From an uncultured Alphaproteobacteria bacterium (GTDB taxonomy: Bacteria > Pseudomonadota > Alphaproteobacteria > HIMB59 > GCA-002718135), in NCBI GenBank assembly GCA_902584805.1, contig CACIBE010000001.1:62001-126000 (forward strand): a stretch of 64,000 nucleotides of DNA. Direction: 5' to 3'. Shown piece by piece: positions 51,988-61,957 of the stretch (position 1 is its first letter; each line of letters begins with the position of its first letter). Under the pieces are notes generated by a model, which made no database searches, was not told the origin of the DNA, and saw only the letters and a program-made list of their open reading frames with translations. The position numbers and the translations under genes were made by a program.

Positions 51988-54974
51988 TGATTAACCCTTT
52001 GATTCTCAGGATCAATAAATATTGGACTAGTTATTTCTACTTCAATATTTTCATTTTCCATTGGAGCAATTAAAACACTTCCTTTTTTTTCAAGACCACC
52101 TTTGATTAAAGCTAAAGCAAAAGAGCTTTTTAAATTAGGTGAATAGTAACTAGAGGTCACGTGACCAACCATTTTCATAGGTAGGGCAGTTATTTCTTCA
52201 ACCAATTGAGATCCTTCTTCAAGAACCTGATTTGGATCTTTAGTTCTTAATCCAACTAATTGTTTCCTATCTTTTTTAATAGTATCACTTCTATATAATG
52301 CCCTTTTACCAATAAAATCATATTTCTTCTTACTAACTATCCAGTCCATATCCAGATCTACTGGTGTCACTGATCCATCTGTTTCTTGACCAACAATAAT
52401 AAATCCTTTTTCAGCACGAAGTACATGCATCGCTTCAGTACCATATGGCGTAATATTAAATTCTTTACCTTTATCTATACAAAGTTCCCAAAGATTTTTA
52501 GCATAGCCAGATGGAACATTTATTTCGTAACACATTTCCCCTGTAAAACTTATGCGCATAACTCTACATTTAATTCCGTCAATATTAATATTCTTAAAAC
52601 TCATATGAGAAAAATTTTCTTTTGAAAAATCAAAATCTGGAACCAGTTTTTGCATTAATTTTTTTGAATTTGGGCCATTTAAGCTTATCGTTCCATAGTT
52701 TTCTGTTACTGATGTTAAATATACTTCTAATTCTGGCCATTCTGTTTGTAACCAATCTTCTAATTTTGACATTACTGATGCCGCATTTCCTGTAGTTGTT
52801 GACATGAGATAATGATACTCGTCTAATCTAGTTGTTACACCATCATCAATAACCATCCCATCGTCGCCTAACATTACACCATATCGACATTTTCCAATTT
52901 CTAATTTTGACCAAGAATTTGTGTAAATTCTATTTAAGAATTCGCTAACATCTCTTCCCTTAATATCTATTTTACCAAGCGTTGATGCATCTAATATCCC
53001 TAGACTATCTCTAGTTGCTTTTACTTCTCTATTTAAAGCAGACTGAAAATTTTCATTCCTTTGAGGATAATACCAGGCTCTTTTCCATTGACCTACATCC
53101 TCAAATAAAGCTTCATTATCAATATGCCATTGATGCATTGGACTTGTTCTCTCTAAATCAAAAAATTCTTTAATATGACGTCCAGCAATTGCTCCAAATG
53201 TTACTGGCTTATAGGGTAAACGAAATGTTGTTGTACCTAATTCGGAAATTTCCGTATTTGTTAACTCTGATATTATTCCAAGTGCATTAACATTACTAGT
53301 CTTGCCTTGATCAGTTGCCATTCCTGTAGTTGTATATCGTTTGACATGTTCAATGGATTGAAAACCCTCTTTTAAAGCTAGTTTAATATCTTTTGCTGCT
53401 ACATCGTTTTGAAAATCTACAAACATTTTTGTTCGTGAAATACTGTTCTTTGATGTAATCCAAACATTTTGGTGTTTGCCTTGCTTTAGATCATCTGATT
53501 TGTAATTTACTTTGCCAAGTTCATTTTGCTGATTATCATTTAAATATTTATTAGTATCTTCTTGAGTTCTTAATAATATTTCATTTAAATTATATTCACC
53601 ATTACAACTTCCAACACACAATGTATCTTGATAAACTTCATGAGGAATAAAACTTCCATCTACATCTCTAAATTTGAGTTTTCCTTTTGATTGAGTAAAT
53701 AAATGAACAGTAGGAGTCCAACCACCAGCAATTGCTAAAAGATCGCATTTAATATTAATAGAAGATTTTTCATTATTGTTTTCAGTTTTTATTTTTCTTA
53801 ATTTAACTTCTCTAATTTTTAATCTTCCAACAGTATCACTAATTTCATAACCTTTTAGAATAGTAATACCTAATTTATTTGCTTTTTTAGGGTAATATCC
53901 ATCACTACTATCTCTTGTATCGACAATAGCCTCTACTTTTATACCTTGTTCAAAAAAATCTATTGCAGTTTCATAGGCACTATCATTGTTTGTAAAAAAA
54001 ACTAAATTTTTTCCAGGTGCAACTCCATACTTATTTAAGTATTTTTTCACACTGTTAGAAAGCATAATTCCAGGCCTGTCATTATTGTTAAATATTATTG
54101 GTCGTTCAATTGCACCAGTTGCTAAAATAACTTTCTTTGATCTAATTTTCCAAATTCTTTCTTTAATATCATTTTTTTTATTTAAACCTTTTTCTGGATC
54201 AATTTCTTGCACTGCTAGTAATAAATTATAATTCAAGTATGCAAAACAAGTTGTATTTTTAACTATTTTTACATTTGAATTTTTAGAAAGTTTATCAACT
54301 AATTTATTTTTCCATTCATTAATCGGTAAATTATCAATTTTAATGTCCTGATTTTTTGTAGATAAAATTTCACCACCGAGATCCTCTTCTTGCTCAACTA
54401 GTAAAACTTTATAATTTTTATTCGCTGCAATTTCTGTTGAAATTAATCCACTCACTCCTGCTCCAACAATTAGAACATCACAATGATAATGAAAATGTTC
54501 GTATTTGTGGGGATCATCTTTTTTTGGAGATTTACCAAGTCCTGCAGCGTGTCTTATAAAGAACTCATATGCTTTCCAAAACTTTGGCGGCCACATAAAA
54601 GTCTTGTAATAAAACCCTGCAGGAAAAAATGGGGATAGTAAATCATTTATAGCGCCAGCATCAAATTTCACTGATGGCCAATTATTTTGACTAAAAGCTT
54701 TTAACCCATCATATATCTGGACTTCAGTTACTCTTCTATTAGGTTCGGTATATTCTTTGGTCTCAAGTTGAACTATTCCATTAGGTTCTTCACTACCTGC
54801 GGTATAAATACCCCGCGGTCGATGATATTTAAAACTTCTTCCAACTAAGTGAACATCATTTGCAAGAAGTGCAGAAGCTAGGGTGTCACCTTCAAATCCA
54901 AAATATTCTTTATTATCAAAATAGAACCTAACAAACTTATTATTTTCTAGATTTTTATTATTTTTGTATCGCAT
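51984..54974 (-). CDS. soxA: Sarcosine oxidase alpha subunit
   Basis: A 996-residue subunit in three parts. An N-terminal ferredoxin-like segment (FDNKEYFGFEGDTLASALLANDVHLVGRSFKYHRPRG) is followed by an NAD/FAD Rossmann unit (DVLIVGAGVSGLISTEIAANKNYKVLLVEQ from about residue 169, ATGAIERPIIFNNNDRPGIMLS, DLLAIAGGWTPTVHL), and from about 600 on a GcvT-type folate domain with GRHIKEFFDLERTSPMH and HVLRAEKGFIIVGQETDG. It oxidises sarcosine with SoxB and loads formaldehyde-level carbon on THF. It is complete and of normal length (usually 960-1010). Confidence 0.96.
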   Translation of the reverse strand: MRYKNNKNLENNKFVRFYFDNKEYFGFEGDTLASALLANDVHLVGRSFKYHRPRGIYTAGSEEPNGIVQLETKEYTEPNRRVTEVQIYDGLKAFSQNNWPSVKFDAGAINDLLSPFFPAGFYYKTFMWPPKFWKAYEFFIRHAAGLGKSPKKDDPHKYEHFHYHCDVLIVGAGVSGLISTEIAANKNYKVLLVEQEEDLGGEILSTKNQDIKIDNLPINEWKNKLVDKLSKNSNVKIVKNTTCFAYLNYNLLLAVQEIDPEKGLNKKNDIKERIWKIRSKKVILATGAIERPIIFNNNDRPGIMLSNSVKKYLNKYGVAPGKNLVFFTNNDSAYETAIDFFEQGIKVEAIVDTRDSSDGYYPKKANKLGITILKGYEISDTVGRLKIREVKLRKIKTENNNEKSSINIKCDLLAIAGGWTPTVHLFTQSKGKLKFRDVDGSFIPHEVYQDTLCVGSCNGEYNLNEILLRTQEDTNKYLNDNQQNELGKVNYKSDDLKQGKHQNVWITSKNSISRTKMFVDFQNDVAAKDIKLALKEGFQSIEHVKRYTTTGMATDQGKTSNVNALGIISELTNTEISELGTTTFRLPYKPVTFGAIAGRHIKEFFDLERTSPMHQWHIDNEALFEDVGQWKRAWYYPQRNENFQSALNREVKATRDSLGILDASTLGKIDIKGRDVSEFLNRIYTNSWSKLEIGKCRYGVMLGDDGMVIDDGVTTRLDEYHYLMSTTTGNAASVMSKLEDWLQTEWPELEVYLTSVTENYGTISLNGPNSKKLMQKLVPDFDFSKENFSHMSFKNINIDGIKCRVMRISFTGEMCYEINVPSGYAKNLWELCIDKGKEFNITPYGTEAMHVLRAEKGFIIVGQETDGSVTPVDLDMDWIVSKKKYDFIGKRALYRSDTIKKDRKQLVGLRTKDPNQVLEEGSQLVEEITALPMKMVGHVTSSYYSPNLKSSFALALIKGGLEKKGSVLIAPMENENIEVEITSPIFIDPENQRVNQ

Positions 54975-54982
54975 CTTTATTT

Positions 54983-55339
54983 TTAAAACCTATCTTTTTT
55001 CGATGTTGATAAATTCCCTGATCCAATACTTGGTTCACCTGAAGGAGTAGCTGGAATATTTGCTTTTAATATGGGAGGAGCTTCTCCCATCTTATATACT
55101 GCAAGAATTTCATCTGTTGCTGTATTTCTTGCTAAATTAAACCATTGTCTGCATCCATATTCATGGTTCCATCTTTCATAATGAATACCTTTTTCGTTCT
55201 TTCGTAAGAATAAATATTCTGCCCATTGATCATCAGAGAGTTCAGGAGGATTTTTTGGTCTTGCAATATGTGCTTCACCTCCACAAGAAAATTCAGCTTG
55301 ATCTCTTTCTCCACAGTATGGGCAATTTATTAAAAACAT
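54983..55339 (-). CDS. soxD: Sarcosine oxidase delta subunit
   Basis: A 118-residue subunit that binds zinc. It opens with LINCPYCGERDQAEFSCGGEAHIARP, with the metal ligands Cys6, Cys9 and the Cys/His pair further on. It continues with NEKGIHYERWNHEYGCRQWFNLARNTATDEILAVYKMGE, the SoxD signature. Eight bases separate it from soxA and three from soxB. Confidence 0.95.
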   Translation of the reverse strand: MFLINCPYCGERDQAEFSCGGEAHIARPKNPPELSDDQWAEYLFLRKNEKGIHYERWNHEYGCRQWFNLARNTATDEILAVYKMGEAPPILKANIPATPSGEPSIGSGNLSTSKKDRF

Positions 55340-55342
55340 GAT

Positions 55343-56602
55343 TTAATGTGCTACGGCAGCTGCACCATGTTCATCAACTAATTCACCACTAGAAAATCTA
55401 TTTATTGTAAAAGGAGCATTTAATTCATGTGCTTGATCATTAGCTATAGTGTGAGCAAATACCCAACCTGACCCTGGTGTTGCTTTAAAACCACCAGTTC
55501 CCCAACCACAATTAAAATATAACCCGTTTATGTGCGTCTTACTGATAATGGGGCTTGCATCAGGACAAATATCTACAATTCCTCCCCAATGACGAAGCAT
55601 TTTCATTCTAGAAAATATTGGAAACAATTCAACTATTGCCATTAATGTATCTTCAACAATGTTAAAGCCACCTCTTTGAGTATATGAAGTGTATCCATCT
55701 GTTCCAGCACCAATAACTAGTTCTCCTTTATCTGACTGAGATACATACGCATGAATTGTATTTGACATTACTACAGTATCAATGACTGGTTTTACTGGCT
55801 CTGAAACTAGTGCCTGTAATGGTTTACTCTCTAAAGGTAATTTGATACCCGCCATATTGGCAATAACACTGGTATGCCCTGCAGCAGCTATTCCAATTTT
55901 ATTTGAATTAATGGTTCCTTTTGTTGTTTCAATACCAGTTACATTTCCATTTTTTACATTAATACCAGTTACTTCACAATTTTGAATTATATCAACTCCC
56001 ATTTCATCAGCTCCTCTTGCATAACCCCATGCAACAGCATCATGTCTTGCAGTTCCTGCTCTTCTTTGCAGCGTTGCTCCTAAAACAGGATATCTAATTT
56101 TTGGTGAAGTATTTATTATTGGACAAAATTCTTTAACTTTCTTTGTATCAAGCCATTCACAATCGATATCATTTAGTCTGTTAGCATGCCACCGTCTTTT
56201 TAATTCTCTTACATCATGAAGATTATGAGCAACATTCAAAACCCCTCTTTGAGAAAACATTACGTTGTAATTTAATTCTTGAGACATACCTTCCCAAAGT
56301 TTTAATGCATGCTCGTATAAAGCTGCACTTTGATCCCATAAATAGTTTGATCTAATTATAGTGGTATTTCGCCCTGTATTCCCGCCGCCTATCCAACCTT
56401 TTTCAATTACTGCAATATTATTAATTCCATGGTTTTTTGCTAAATAGTAAGCAGTAGTTAAACCGTGTCCACCACCACCGACAATTATTGCATCATAACT
56501 TTTTTTTGGCTCAGGACTATTCCACGTCTTTTGCCAATTCTCATGATGATTTAAAGCATTTCTAGCAATAGATAGAAACGAGTATTTTTTTTTATTAAAC
56601 AT
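55343..56602 (-). CDS. soxB: Sarcosine oxidase beta subunit
   Basis: A 419-residue flavoprotein subunit. Rossmann motif [43 protein letters not shown] (from about residue 38), the covalent FMN His in [11 protein letters not shown] (His187), and the C-terminal [25 protein letters not shown] are all diagnostic. It binds noncovalent FAD and covalent FMN in the family. It follows fhs by 20 bp in the likely metF-fhs-soxBDAG message. Confidence 0.97.
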   Translation of the reverse strand: MFNKKKYSFLSIARNALNHHENWQKTWNSPEPKKSYDAIIVGGGGHGLTTAYYLAKNHGINNIAVIEKGWIGGGNTGRNTTIIRSNYLWDQSAALYEHALKLWEGMSQELNYNVMFSQRGVLNVAHNLHDVRELKRRWHANRLNDIDCEWLDTKKVKEFCPIINTSPKIRYPVLGATLQRRAGTARHDAVAWGYARGADEMGVDIIQNCEVTGINVKNGNVTGIETTKGTINSNKIGIAAAGHTSVIANMAGIKLPLESKPLQALVSEPVKPVIDTVVMSNTIHAYVSQSDKGELVIGAGTDGYTSYTQRGGFNIVEDTLMAIVELFPIFSRMKMLRHWGGIVDICPDASPIISKTHINGLYFNCGWGTGGFKATPGSGWVFAHTIANDQAHELNAPFTINRFSSGELVDEHGAAAVAH

Positions 56603-56622
56603 TATAACTCTTTATAGCAGTT

Positions 56623-58296
56623 TTAAAAAAGACCTTCAATTTCTCCATGGTCATTTAGCTTTATCGAATTTGCCGCAGGAACACTTGGTAGACCCGGCAT
56701 GGTCATAATATCACCGCAAACAACTACTATAAATTCTGCTCCTGATGACAATCTTACCTCTCTAATAGGTAAAACGTGGCCAGTAGGGGCACCTTTTAAA
56801 TTAGGGTCAGTTGAAAAACTATATTGAGTCTTTGCAATGCAAACAGGTAATTTGCCAAATCCTTTAGTTTCAAAATCCTTCAATTGTTGACGTACTTTCG
56901 TGTCTGCCACAACTTCACTTGCATGATAAATCTCTTGTGCAATTTTTTCTATTTTTTTAAATAGAGTTAAATCATCTTCATATAAAAATTTAAATGTATT
57001 CTTATTATCTTCACAAATATCTATTACATTTTGAGCTAATTCAGTTGCACCATCACCACCATCGGACCAGTGAGTACACATAGAAGCCTTGACTCCTTGT
57101 GTGGTACAAAAACTTAGAACGGCATCAACTTCAGCTTTAGAATCAGTGACAAAATGATTAATAGCAACAGTTACTGGTAATCCAAATTTTCTAACATTAT
57201 TAATATGTCTTTCTAGATTTACTAAACCCTTTTTAAGAGCATTTACATTTTCATTTTTTAAATCTTCTTTTGAAACATCACCATGCATTTTTAGTGCCCT
57301 AATTGTAGCTACCAAAACCACACAATCAGGTTTTAAATTTGATTTTCTACATTTTATATCAAGGAATTTTTCTGCTCCTAGATCAGCTCCAAAGCCTGCT
57401 TCAGTTACAACATAATCACTTAATTTTAAACTAGCTTTAGTTGCAATTACAGAATTGCAACCATGAGCAATATTTGCAAATGGCCCACCATGAATTATAG
57501 CAGGATTATTTTCTAACGTTTGTGTTATGTTGGGCCTAATGGCATCTTTTAATAATACTGTCATTGGACCTTCTGCCTTTAAATCTTTTGCATAAATAGC
57601 TTTTTTGTCTCGTGTATAAGCAATAGTTATATTTCCAATTCTCTCTTCAAGATCTTTTAAATCTTTTGCTAAGCAGAAAATTGCCATTATCTCCGATGCA
57701 ACAGTAATATCAAAACCATCTTGTCTAGGATATCCATTTGCAACTCCTCCTAAATCAACAACAATAGATCTAAGTGATCTATCATTCATATCCATTACTC
57801 TCTTCCAAACAACCCTTCTAACATCAATATTTAATTTATTTCCCCAGTAGATATGATTATCAATCAATGCAGAAAGTAAATTATGAGCGGATGTAATTGC
57901 ATGAAAATCTCCAGTAAAATGTAAATTAATTTGCTCCATTGGTACTACTTGAGCATAGCCTCCACCAGCTGCACCACCTTTCATACCGAATGATGGTCCA
58001 AGACTCGGCTCTCTTAAACAAACTATTGATTTCTTTCCTAGTTTATTAAGACCATCACTTAATCCAACAGAAGTTGTTGTTTTACCTTCTCCTGCTGGTG
58101 TTGGAGTTATTGCTGAGACTAGAACAAGTTTACCATCTTTATTTTTATTAAGTGACTCTATGTACTCCAAGTTTATTTTTGCTATATGACGACCCATAGG
58201 ACTGAAGGCTTCAGGTGTGTCTGGTACATCAAGCCCTTTTAGAATTTCACTAATAGGCTTCATTTTAGCTTTTCTTGCTATTTCAATATCTGACAT
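56623..58296 (-). CDS. fhs: Formate-tetrahydrofolate ligase
   Basis: A 557-residue enzyme, full family length. It has the P-loop [18 protein letters not shown] (near residue 66), [40 protein letters not shown], and [17 protein letters not shown]. In this setting it should run in the oxidative direction, turning 10-formyl-THF from methyl oxidation into formate and ATP. AAGGAG precedes the ATG. Directly upstream is a palindrome-covered promoter, and downstream is soxB after 20 bp, so the gene is tied to sarcosine breakdown. Confidence 0.97.
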   Translation of the reverse strand: MSDIEIARKAKMKPISEILKGLDVPDTPEAFSPMGRHIAKINLEYIESLNKNKDGKLVLVSAITPTPAGEGKTTTSVGLSDGLNKLGKKSIVCLREPSLGPSFGMKGGAAGGGYAQVVPMEQINLHFTGDFHAITSAHNLLSALIDNHIYWGNKLNIDVRRVVWKRVMDMNDRSLRSIVVDLGGVANGYPRQDGFDITVASEIMAIFCLAKDLKDLEERIGNITIAYTRDKKAIYAKDLKAEGPMTVLLKDAIRPNITQTLENNPAIIHGGPFANIAHGCNSVIATKASLKLSDYVVTEAGFGADLGAEKFLDIKCRKSNLKPDCVVLVATIRALKMHGDVSKEDLKNENVNALKKGLVNLERHINNVRKFGLPVTVAINHFVTDSKAEVDAVLSFCTTQGVKASMCTHWSDGGDGATELAQNVIDICEDNKNTFKFLYEDDLTLFKKIEKIAQEIYHASEVVADTKVRQQLKDFETKGFGKLPVCIAKTQYSFSTDPNLKGAPTGHVLPIREVRLSSGAEFIVVVCGDIMTMPGLPSVPAANSIKLNDHGEIEGLF

Positions 58297-58319
58297 GAGA
58301 CTCCTTAATTATTAGATTC

Positions 58320-58335
58320 TTAATCTATAGATTAA
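58320..58335. promoter_or_regulatory. 16-bp perfect palindrome over the fhs promoter
   Basis: TTAATCTATAGATTAA is its own reverse complement. On the minus strand TTGTTT (58346-58351) and TATAGA (58324-58329), 16 bases apart, form a promoter whose -10 lies inside the palindrome. A dimeric regulator bound here would block or control fhs-soxBDAG. Boxes are by eye. Confidence 0.5.
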
Positions 58336-58389
58336 CTTAAATATCAAACAACTTTTGTTTCATTAAAAGATAAAAAAATTGTGAAGAAG

Positions 58390-59283
58390 CTAATTTAACT
58401 TGAATTTCTGTTTATTATTATAAGAAAAATCTGAGTTATTAAATTGATTTAACCACTCTGATGTTTTTTTCATACCACCAAACGCATAGAAGTGTATTTT
58501 TTCAAGTTTAGAGTCTTTGTTTCTTTCGCTATGTTCAGCAAGATCATAAATTAATTTGTCAGGAGTGTTCAATGTTGCAAGTTTAGTTAAGTTAAAGGCC
58601 TGTTTTGTAATAAATCTTAAAGAATTTCCAATACCGCAAGACCTTGCATAATTTACTAATGTTTTAATAGAGGCTGGACCTGGTATCCCAGCGTGGATTG
58701 GTAATTTATTTCCAATTTTTACTAAGTGTTTTTCCCAGTCGATTAAAGATTTAGCTTCAAAAAAAAATTGTGTTGCTAAATACATTTTAAAATCAACATT
58801 TTTTGCAAAATCATTCTTCTGTTTAATTGCTAAATCTAAATTTTCATTTGAAATATCTGGGCTTCCTTCAGGATGTCCAGCCACACCTACAAATTGATAA
58901 TTATATTTTGAAAGAAAATCTGTTTTTAAAACATCAATTGAGGAAGAGATTTCGCCAGCTTGATTTCCACCACCACCAATAATTAAAATTTTTGAACATC
59001 CAGATTCATTTGCAAGTTCACCAATATATTTTTCTAAGTCATTTTTATTTACAATAGTTCTCGCAGGCAAATGAGGTATAACATCATAACCTTCTAATTT
59101 TAATTTTTTTGCCGTTCTAATAACATTTTTTGAATTTTCATCTGGTAAATAAGTTATATAAACGTCATGATTTTTATTAAGAAATTCAGAAAAGCCTCCA
59201 TATTTTTCGTAAACATTTGGAGTTGTTTCTATAGAATAACTATTGAGAAAATTTTTAACAATATTAATGGTTTCTTTAGACAT
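58390..59283 (-). CDS. Methylenetetrahydrofolate reductase family protein (divergent)
   Basis: A 297-residue barrel protein related to MetF. The catalytic Glu is kept in SIETTPNVYEK; DVIPHLPARTIVNKNDLEKYI, KILIIGGGGNQAGEISSS and YQFVGVAGHPEGSPDISNENLDLAIKQKNDFAKNVDFKMYLATQFFF match MTHFR. Overall it differs clearly from biosynthetic MetF, as in the C1-oxidation paralogue group. It may oxidise 5-methyl-THF from the DmdA-like enzyme to methylene-THF (inference). It lies 93 bp upstream of fhs on the same strand and 33 bp from the divergent trhO. Confidence 0.82.
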   Translation of the reverse strand: MSKETINIVKNFLNSYSIETTPNVYEKYGGFSEFLNKNHDVYITYLPDENSKNVIRTAKKLKLEGYDVIPHLPARTIVNKNDLEKYIGELANESGCSKILIIGGGGNQAGEISSSIDVLKTDFLSKYNYQFVGVAGHPEGSPDISNENLDLAIKQKNDFAKNVDFKMYLATQFFFEAKSLIDWEKHLVKIGNKLPIHAGIPGPASIKTLVNYARSCGIGNSLRFITKQAFNLTKLATLNTPDKLIYDLAEHSERNKDSKLEKIHFYAFGGMKKTSEWLNQFNNSDFSYNNKQKFKLN

Positions 59284-59316
59284 AAATTTTTAAAGTTTTT
59301 TATATTAATTAGATAA

Positions 59317-60252
59317 ATGAACAACAAGTACTTTACTATAATTACTTTTTATCAATTCAAAATAATTAAAGATAAAAATGATATCATTACTAAACTTAAA
59401 GATTTTTGCAAATTTAATAAAATAAAAGGTACAATATTGATTGCTGATGAAGGCATTAATGGAACAATAGCTGGCTTAGAAAAAAATATAAATTCTTTCA
59501 TTCTATATCTTGAAAATTTTAGTTTTGAGAAACTTAATCTTAAACGATCAAAATATAAATATATGCCTTTTCAAAAACTAAAAATTAGAAATAAAAATGA
59601 AATAGTCACACTCAGAACAAAATTTGCTGATCCTACAAAAATATCTGGAAAAAAAGTTAAATACAATGAATGGAATCAACTAATTAAAGACAAAGACACT
59701 ATTGTGATTGATGTAAGAAATGAATTTGAGGTTAAAATAGGATCTTTTGAAGGGGCAATTAATCCAAAAACTAAAAGTTTCACTGACTTTAAATCTTTTG
59801 TTCAAAAAAAACTAAATAAGTTAAAAGACAAAAAAATTGCAATGTTTTGCACTGGAGGTATCAGGTGTGAAAAGGCTTCATCATATATGATGATGAAGGG
59901 TTTTAAAAATGTTGCTCAGTTAGACGGGGGTATACTAAAGTATTTAGAAAAAACTCCAAAAAAAGATTCAATGTGGAATGGTGAATGTTTCGTATTTGAT
60001 GGAAGAGTATCTTTAAAAAATGAATTAAAAGATGGAACTTACAAACTTTGTCATGCTTGTCGGTTACCCATTAGTATTAAAGATACTTATAATAAATATT
60101 ATGAACCAGGTGTATCTTGTCATAATTGTTTTGATAAAACATCTGAAGAAAAGAAAAAAAACTTACTTGAACGAAATAAACAAATTAAACTTGATAAAAA
60201 AAGAGGAAATTTTAACCGTTTTATTAAGCAGTCAATTTCTGATTATGAATAA
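59317..60252 (+). CDS. trhO: tRNA uridine(34) hydroxylase TrhO (UPF0176/YceA)
   Basis: A 311-residue rhodanese-fold protein that makes 5-hydroxyuridine at the wobble position of tRNA. The N-terminal ferredoxin-like domain has GTILIADEGINGTIAGLE, the rhodanese domain VIDVRNEFEVKIGSFEGAINP, with catalytic Cys178 in MFCTGGIRCEKASSYM. The C-terminal zinc-like cluster is LCHACRLPISIKDTYNKYYEPGVSCHNC. All three parts match the family. It is transcribed divergently from the MTHFR gene. Confidence 0.94.
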   Translation: MNNKYFTIITFYQFKIIKDKNDIITKLKDFCKFNKIKGTILIADEGINGTIAGLEKNINSFILYLENFSFEKLNLKRSKYKYMPFQKLKIRNKNEIVTLRTKFADPTKISGKKVKYNEWNQLIKDKDTIVIDVRNEFEVKIGSFEGAINPKTKSFTDFKSFVQKKLNKLKDKKIAMFCTGGIRCEKASSYMMMKGFKNVAQLDGGILKYLEKTPKKDSMWNGECFVFDGRVSLKNELKDGTYKLCHACRLPISIKDTYNKYYEPGVSCHNCFDKTSEEKKKNLLERNKQIKLDKKRGNFNRFIKQSISDYE

Positions 60253-60293
60253 ATAATACTTTATTTCATATAATTATTCTGTATAGACAACAC

Positions 60294-60488
60294 ATGGCAA
60301 AAAAAACTTCATTCGCTCTTAAACAACTAGTACCTGAAGAAAATCCAAAAACAGGAACTAAGTATATTGTAAGAAAACCGACAAAAGGATTGAAAGTTGC
60401 TGAAAAGCTTCGAATGAAAAAATATGATCCTGTGTTAAAAAAACACGTTTGGTTCGTAGAGAAAAAAATGCCTCCTCATAGTAAATAA
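60294..60488 (+). CDS. rpmG: Large-subunit ribosomal protein L33
   Basis: A 64-residue basic protein. TGTKYIVRKPTKG followed by EKLRMKKYDPVLKKHVWFVEKK matches the C-terminal consensus of bL33 (KxKYDPxxRKHVxFxExK). No zinc cysteines are present, the usual zinc-free form of this lineage. An extra ten residues or so at both ends make it longer than the 50-55 residues of E. coli L33. It lies between trhO and phrB, both 41-46 bp away. Confidence 0.9.
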   Translation: MAKKTSFALKQLVPEENPKTGTKYIVRKPTKGLKVAEKLRMKKYDPVLKKHVWFVEKKMPPHSK

Positions 60489-60534
60489 TAGATTTACCTC
60501 TTTAATTTATTCTAAATTAACATAATTTAAACTC

Positions 60535-61956
60535 ATGGTAGCCACTTATGGAATTCATTGGTTCAGACAAGATTTGCGATTACAAGAAAATCCATCTTTA
60601 TTGTCACTTTCAAAAAAAGTTGATCAGATAATTCCAATTTATATTTTAGATTTAAATCAAAGAATTGGATCCACATCCAAATGGTGGTTAAAAAAATCCT
60701 TAATTAGTTTATATGACTCAATACAAAAACATAATGGCAAACTAAATATATTTGCTGGTGATCCAGAGAAAATTATATCTTCAATACTAAAGAATTCAAA
60801 TGTTAAATATGTATCCTGGAATAGACTATATGATCCATATTCAATTAAAAGAGATACTAAAATTAAATCTATAGTTACCTCATCTAAAATAGAATGCGAC
60901 TCACACAATGGATATCTTTTAAATGAACCTTGGAATATTAAAAATAAAAGTGGAACCTTTTTTAAAGTATTTACTCCTTATTGGCGACATTGTGATGAAC
61001 TACTAAAACTAAAAGATCTTAAATTTAAAAATACAAAAATAAGCTACGCCAATTCAAAATTTAAAAATGAAATAACTATACAAGATTTAAATCTAACAAA
61101 CAAAAAAGAGAAATGGATCAAAAAAATTGAAAAATATTGGATACCTGGTGAGAGTAATGCAAAATTACAATTAAAAAAATATATTTCGCAAAAAGCAAAT
61201 AACTATTCAGTTGGAAGAGATAGACCCGATAAAGATTTAACTTCAAAATTATCACCTTATCTTCATTTTGGAGAAATATCCGCTTTGGAAGTTTATGATA
61301 CCGTAAATATTGAAAAAAAAATTGATCCTGAAAATAAAAAAAAATTTCTTGCTGAACTTGGCTGGAGAGATTTTTCTTATAACCTTTTATTTCATTATCC
61401 AGATATGACTCATAAACCTATACAAAGTAAATTTAATAAATTTCCATGGATTAAAAATGCTAAAAATTTATCATTATGGCATAATGGTAAAACTGGTATT
61501 CCAATTGTTGATGCTGGAATGAGACAACTATATAAAACAGGCTGGATGCATAATAGAGTAAGAATGATTGTAGGATCGTTTCTAACAAAAAATTTATTGT
61601 TACACTGGAAAAATGGAGAAGAGTGGTTTTTTGATACTTTAGTTGATGCTGACGTTGGGTCCAATTCTGCAGGTTGGCAATGGATATCTGGTTGTGGTGC
61701 TGATGCAAGTCCATATTTTAGAATTTTTAATCCAATATTGCAGGGTCAAAAATTTGATCCAGATGGTGATTATGTAAAAGAATTTGTTCCTGAGTTGAAT
61801 AATATTCCAAAAAAATATATTCATAATCCTTGGGAGATGTCTATGGAGGATCAAAAGAAATATAATTTTGAGATTGGTACTTCATATCCAGCACCAATTG
61901 TAGATTTAAAAGAAACAAGAAATAGAGCACTATCAGCGTTTAAAACTATTAGTTGA
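60535..61956 (+). CDS. phrB: Deoxyribodipyrimidine photolyase
   Basis: A 473-residue class I photolyase, a light-driven enzyme that repairs cyclobutane dimers. The antenna domain opens with THWFRQDLRLQENPSL-like sequence (IHWFRQDLRLQENP at residue 7). The FAD domain has SPYLHFGEIS, LGWRDFSYNLLFHYPD, WHNGKTGIPIVDAGMRQLYKTGWMHNRVRMIVGSFLTKNLLLHW, and DADVGSNSAGWQWISGCGADASPYFRIFNP. The Asn in DVGSNSAGWQW is the flavin N5 contact of photolyases, so it is not a typical plant-type cryptochrome. It starts the phrB-FAD-DUF1365 run. Confidence 0.95.
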   Translation: MVATYGIHWFRQDLRLQENPSLLSLSKKVDQIIPIYILDLNQRIGSTSKWWLKKSLISLYDSIQKHNGKLNIFAGDPEKIISSILKNSNVKYVSWNRLYDPYSIKRDTKIKSIVTSSKIECDSHNGYLLNEPWNIKNKSGTFFKVFTPYWRHCDELLKLKDLKFKNTKISYANSKFKNEITIQDLNLTNKKEKWIKKIEKYWIPGESNAKLQLKKYISQKANNYSVGRDRPDKDLTSKLSPYLHFGEISALEVYDTVNIEKKIDPENKKKFLAELGWRDFSYNLLFHYPDMTHKPIQSKFNKFPWIKNAKNLSLWHNGKTGIPIVDAGMRQLYKTGWMHNRVRMIVGSFLTKNLLLHWKNGEEWFFDTLVDADVGSNSAGWQWISGCGADASPYFRIFNPILQGQKFDPDGDYVKEFVPELNNIPKKYIHNPWEMSMEDQKKYNFEIGTSYPAPIVDLKETRNRALSAFKTIS

Positions 61957-61957
61957 T

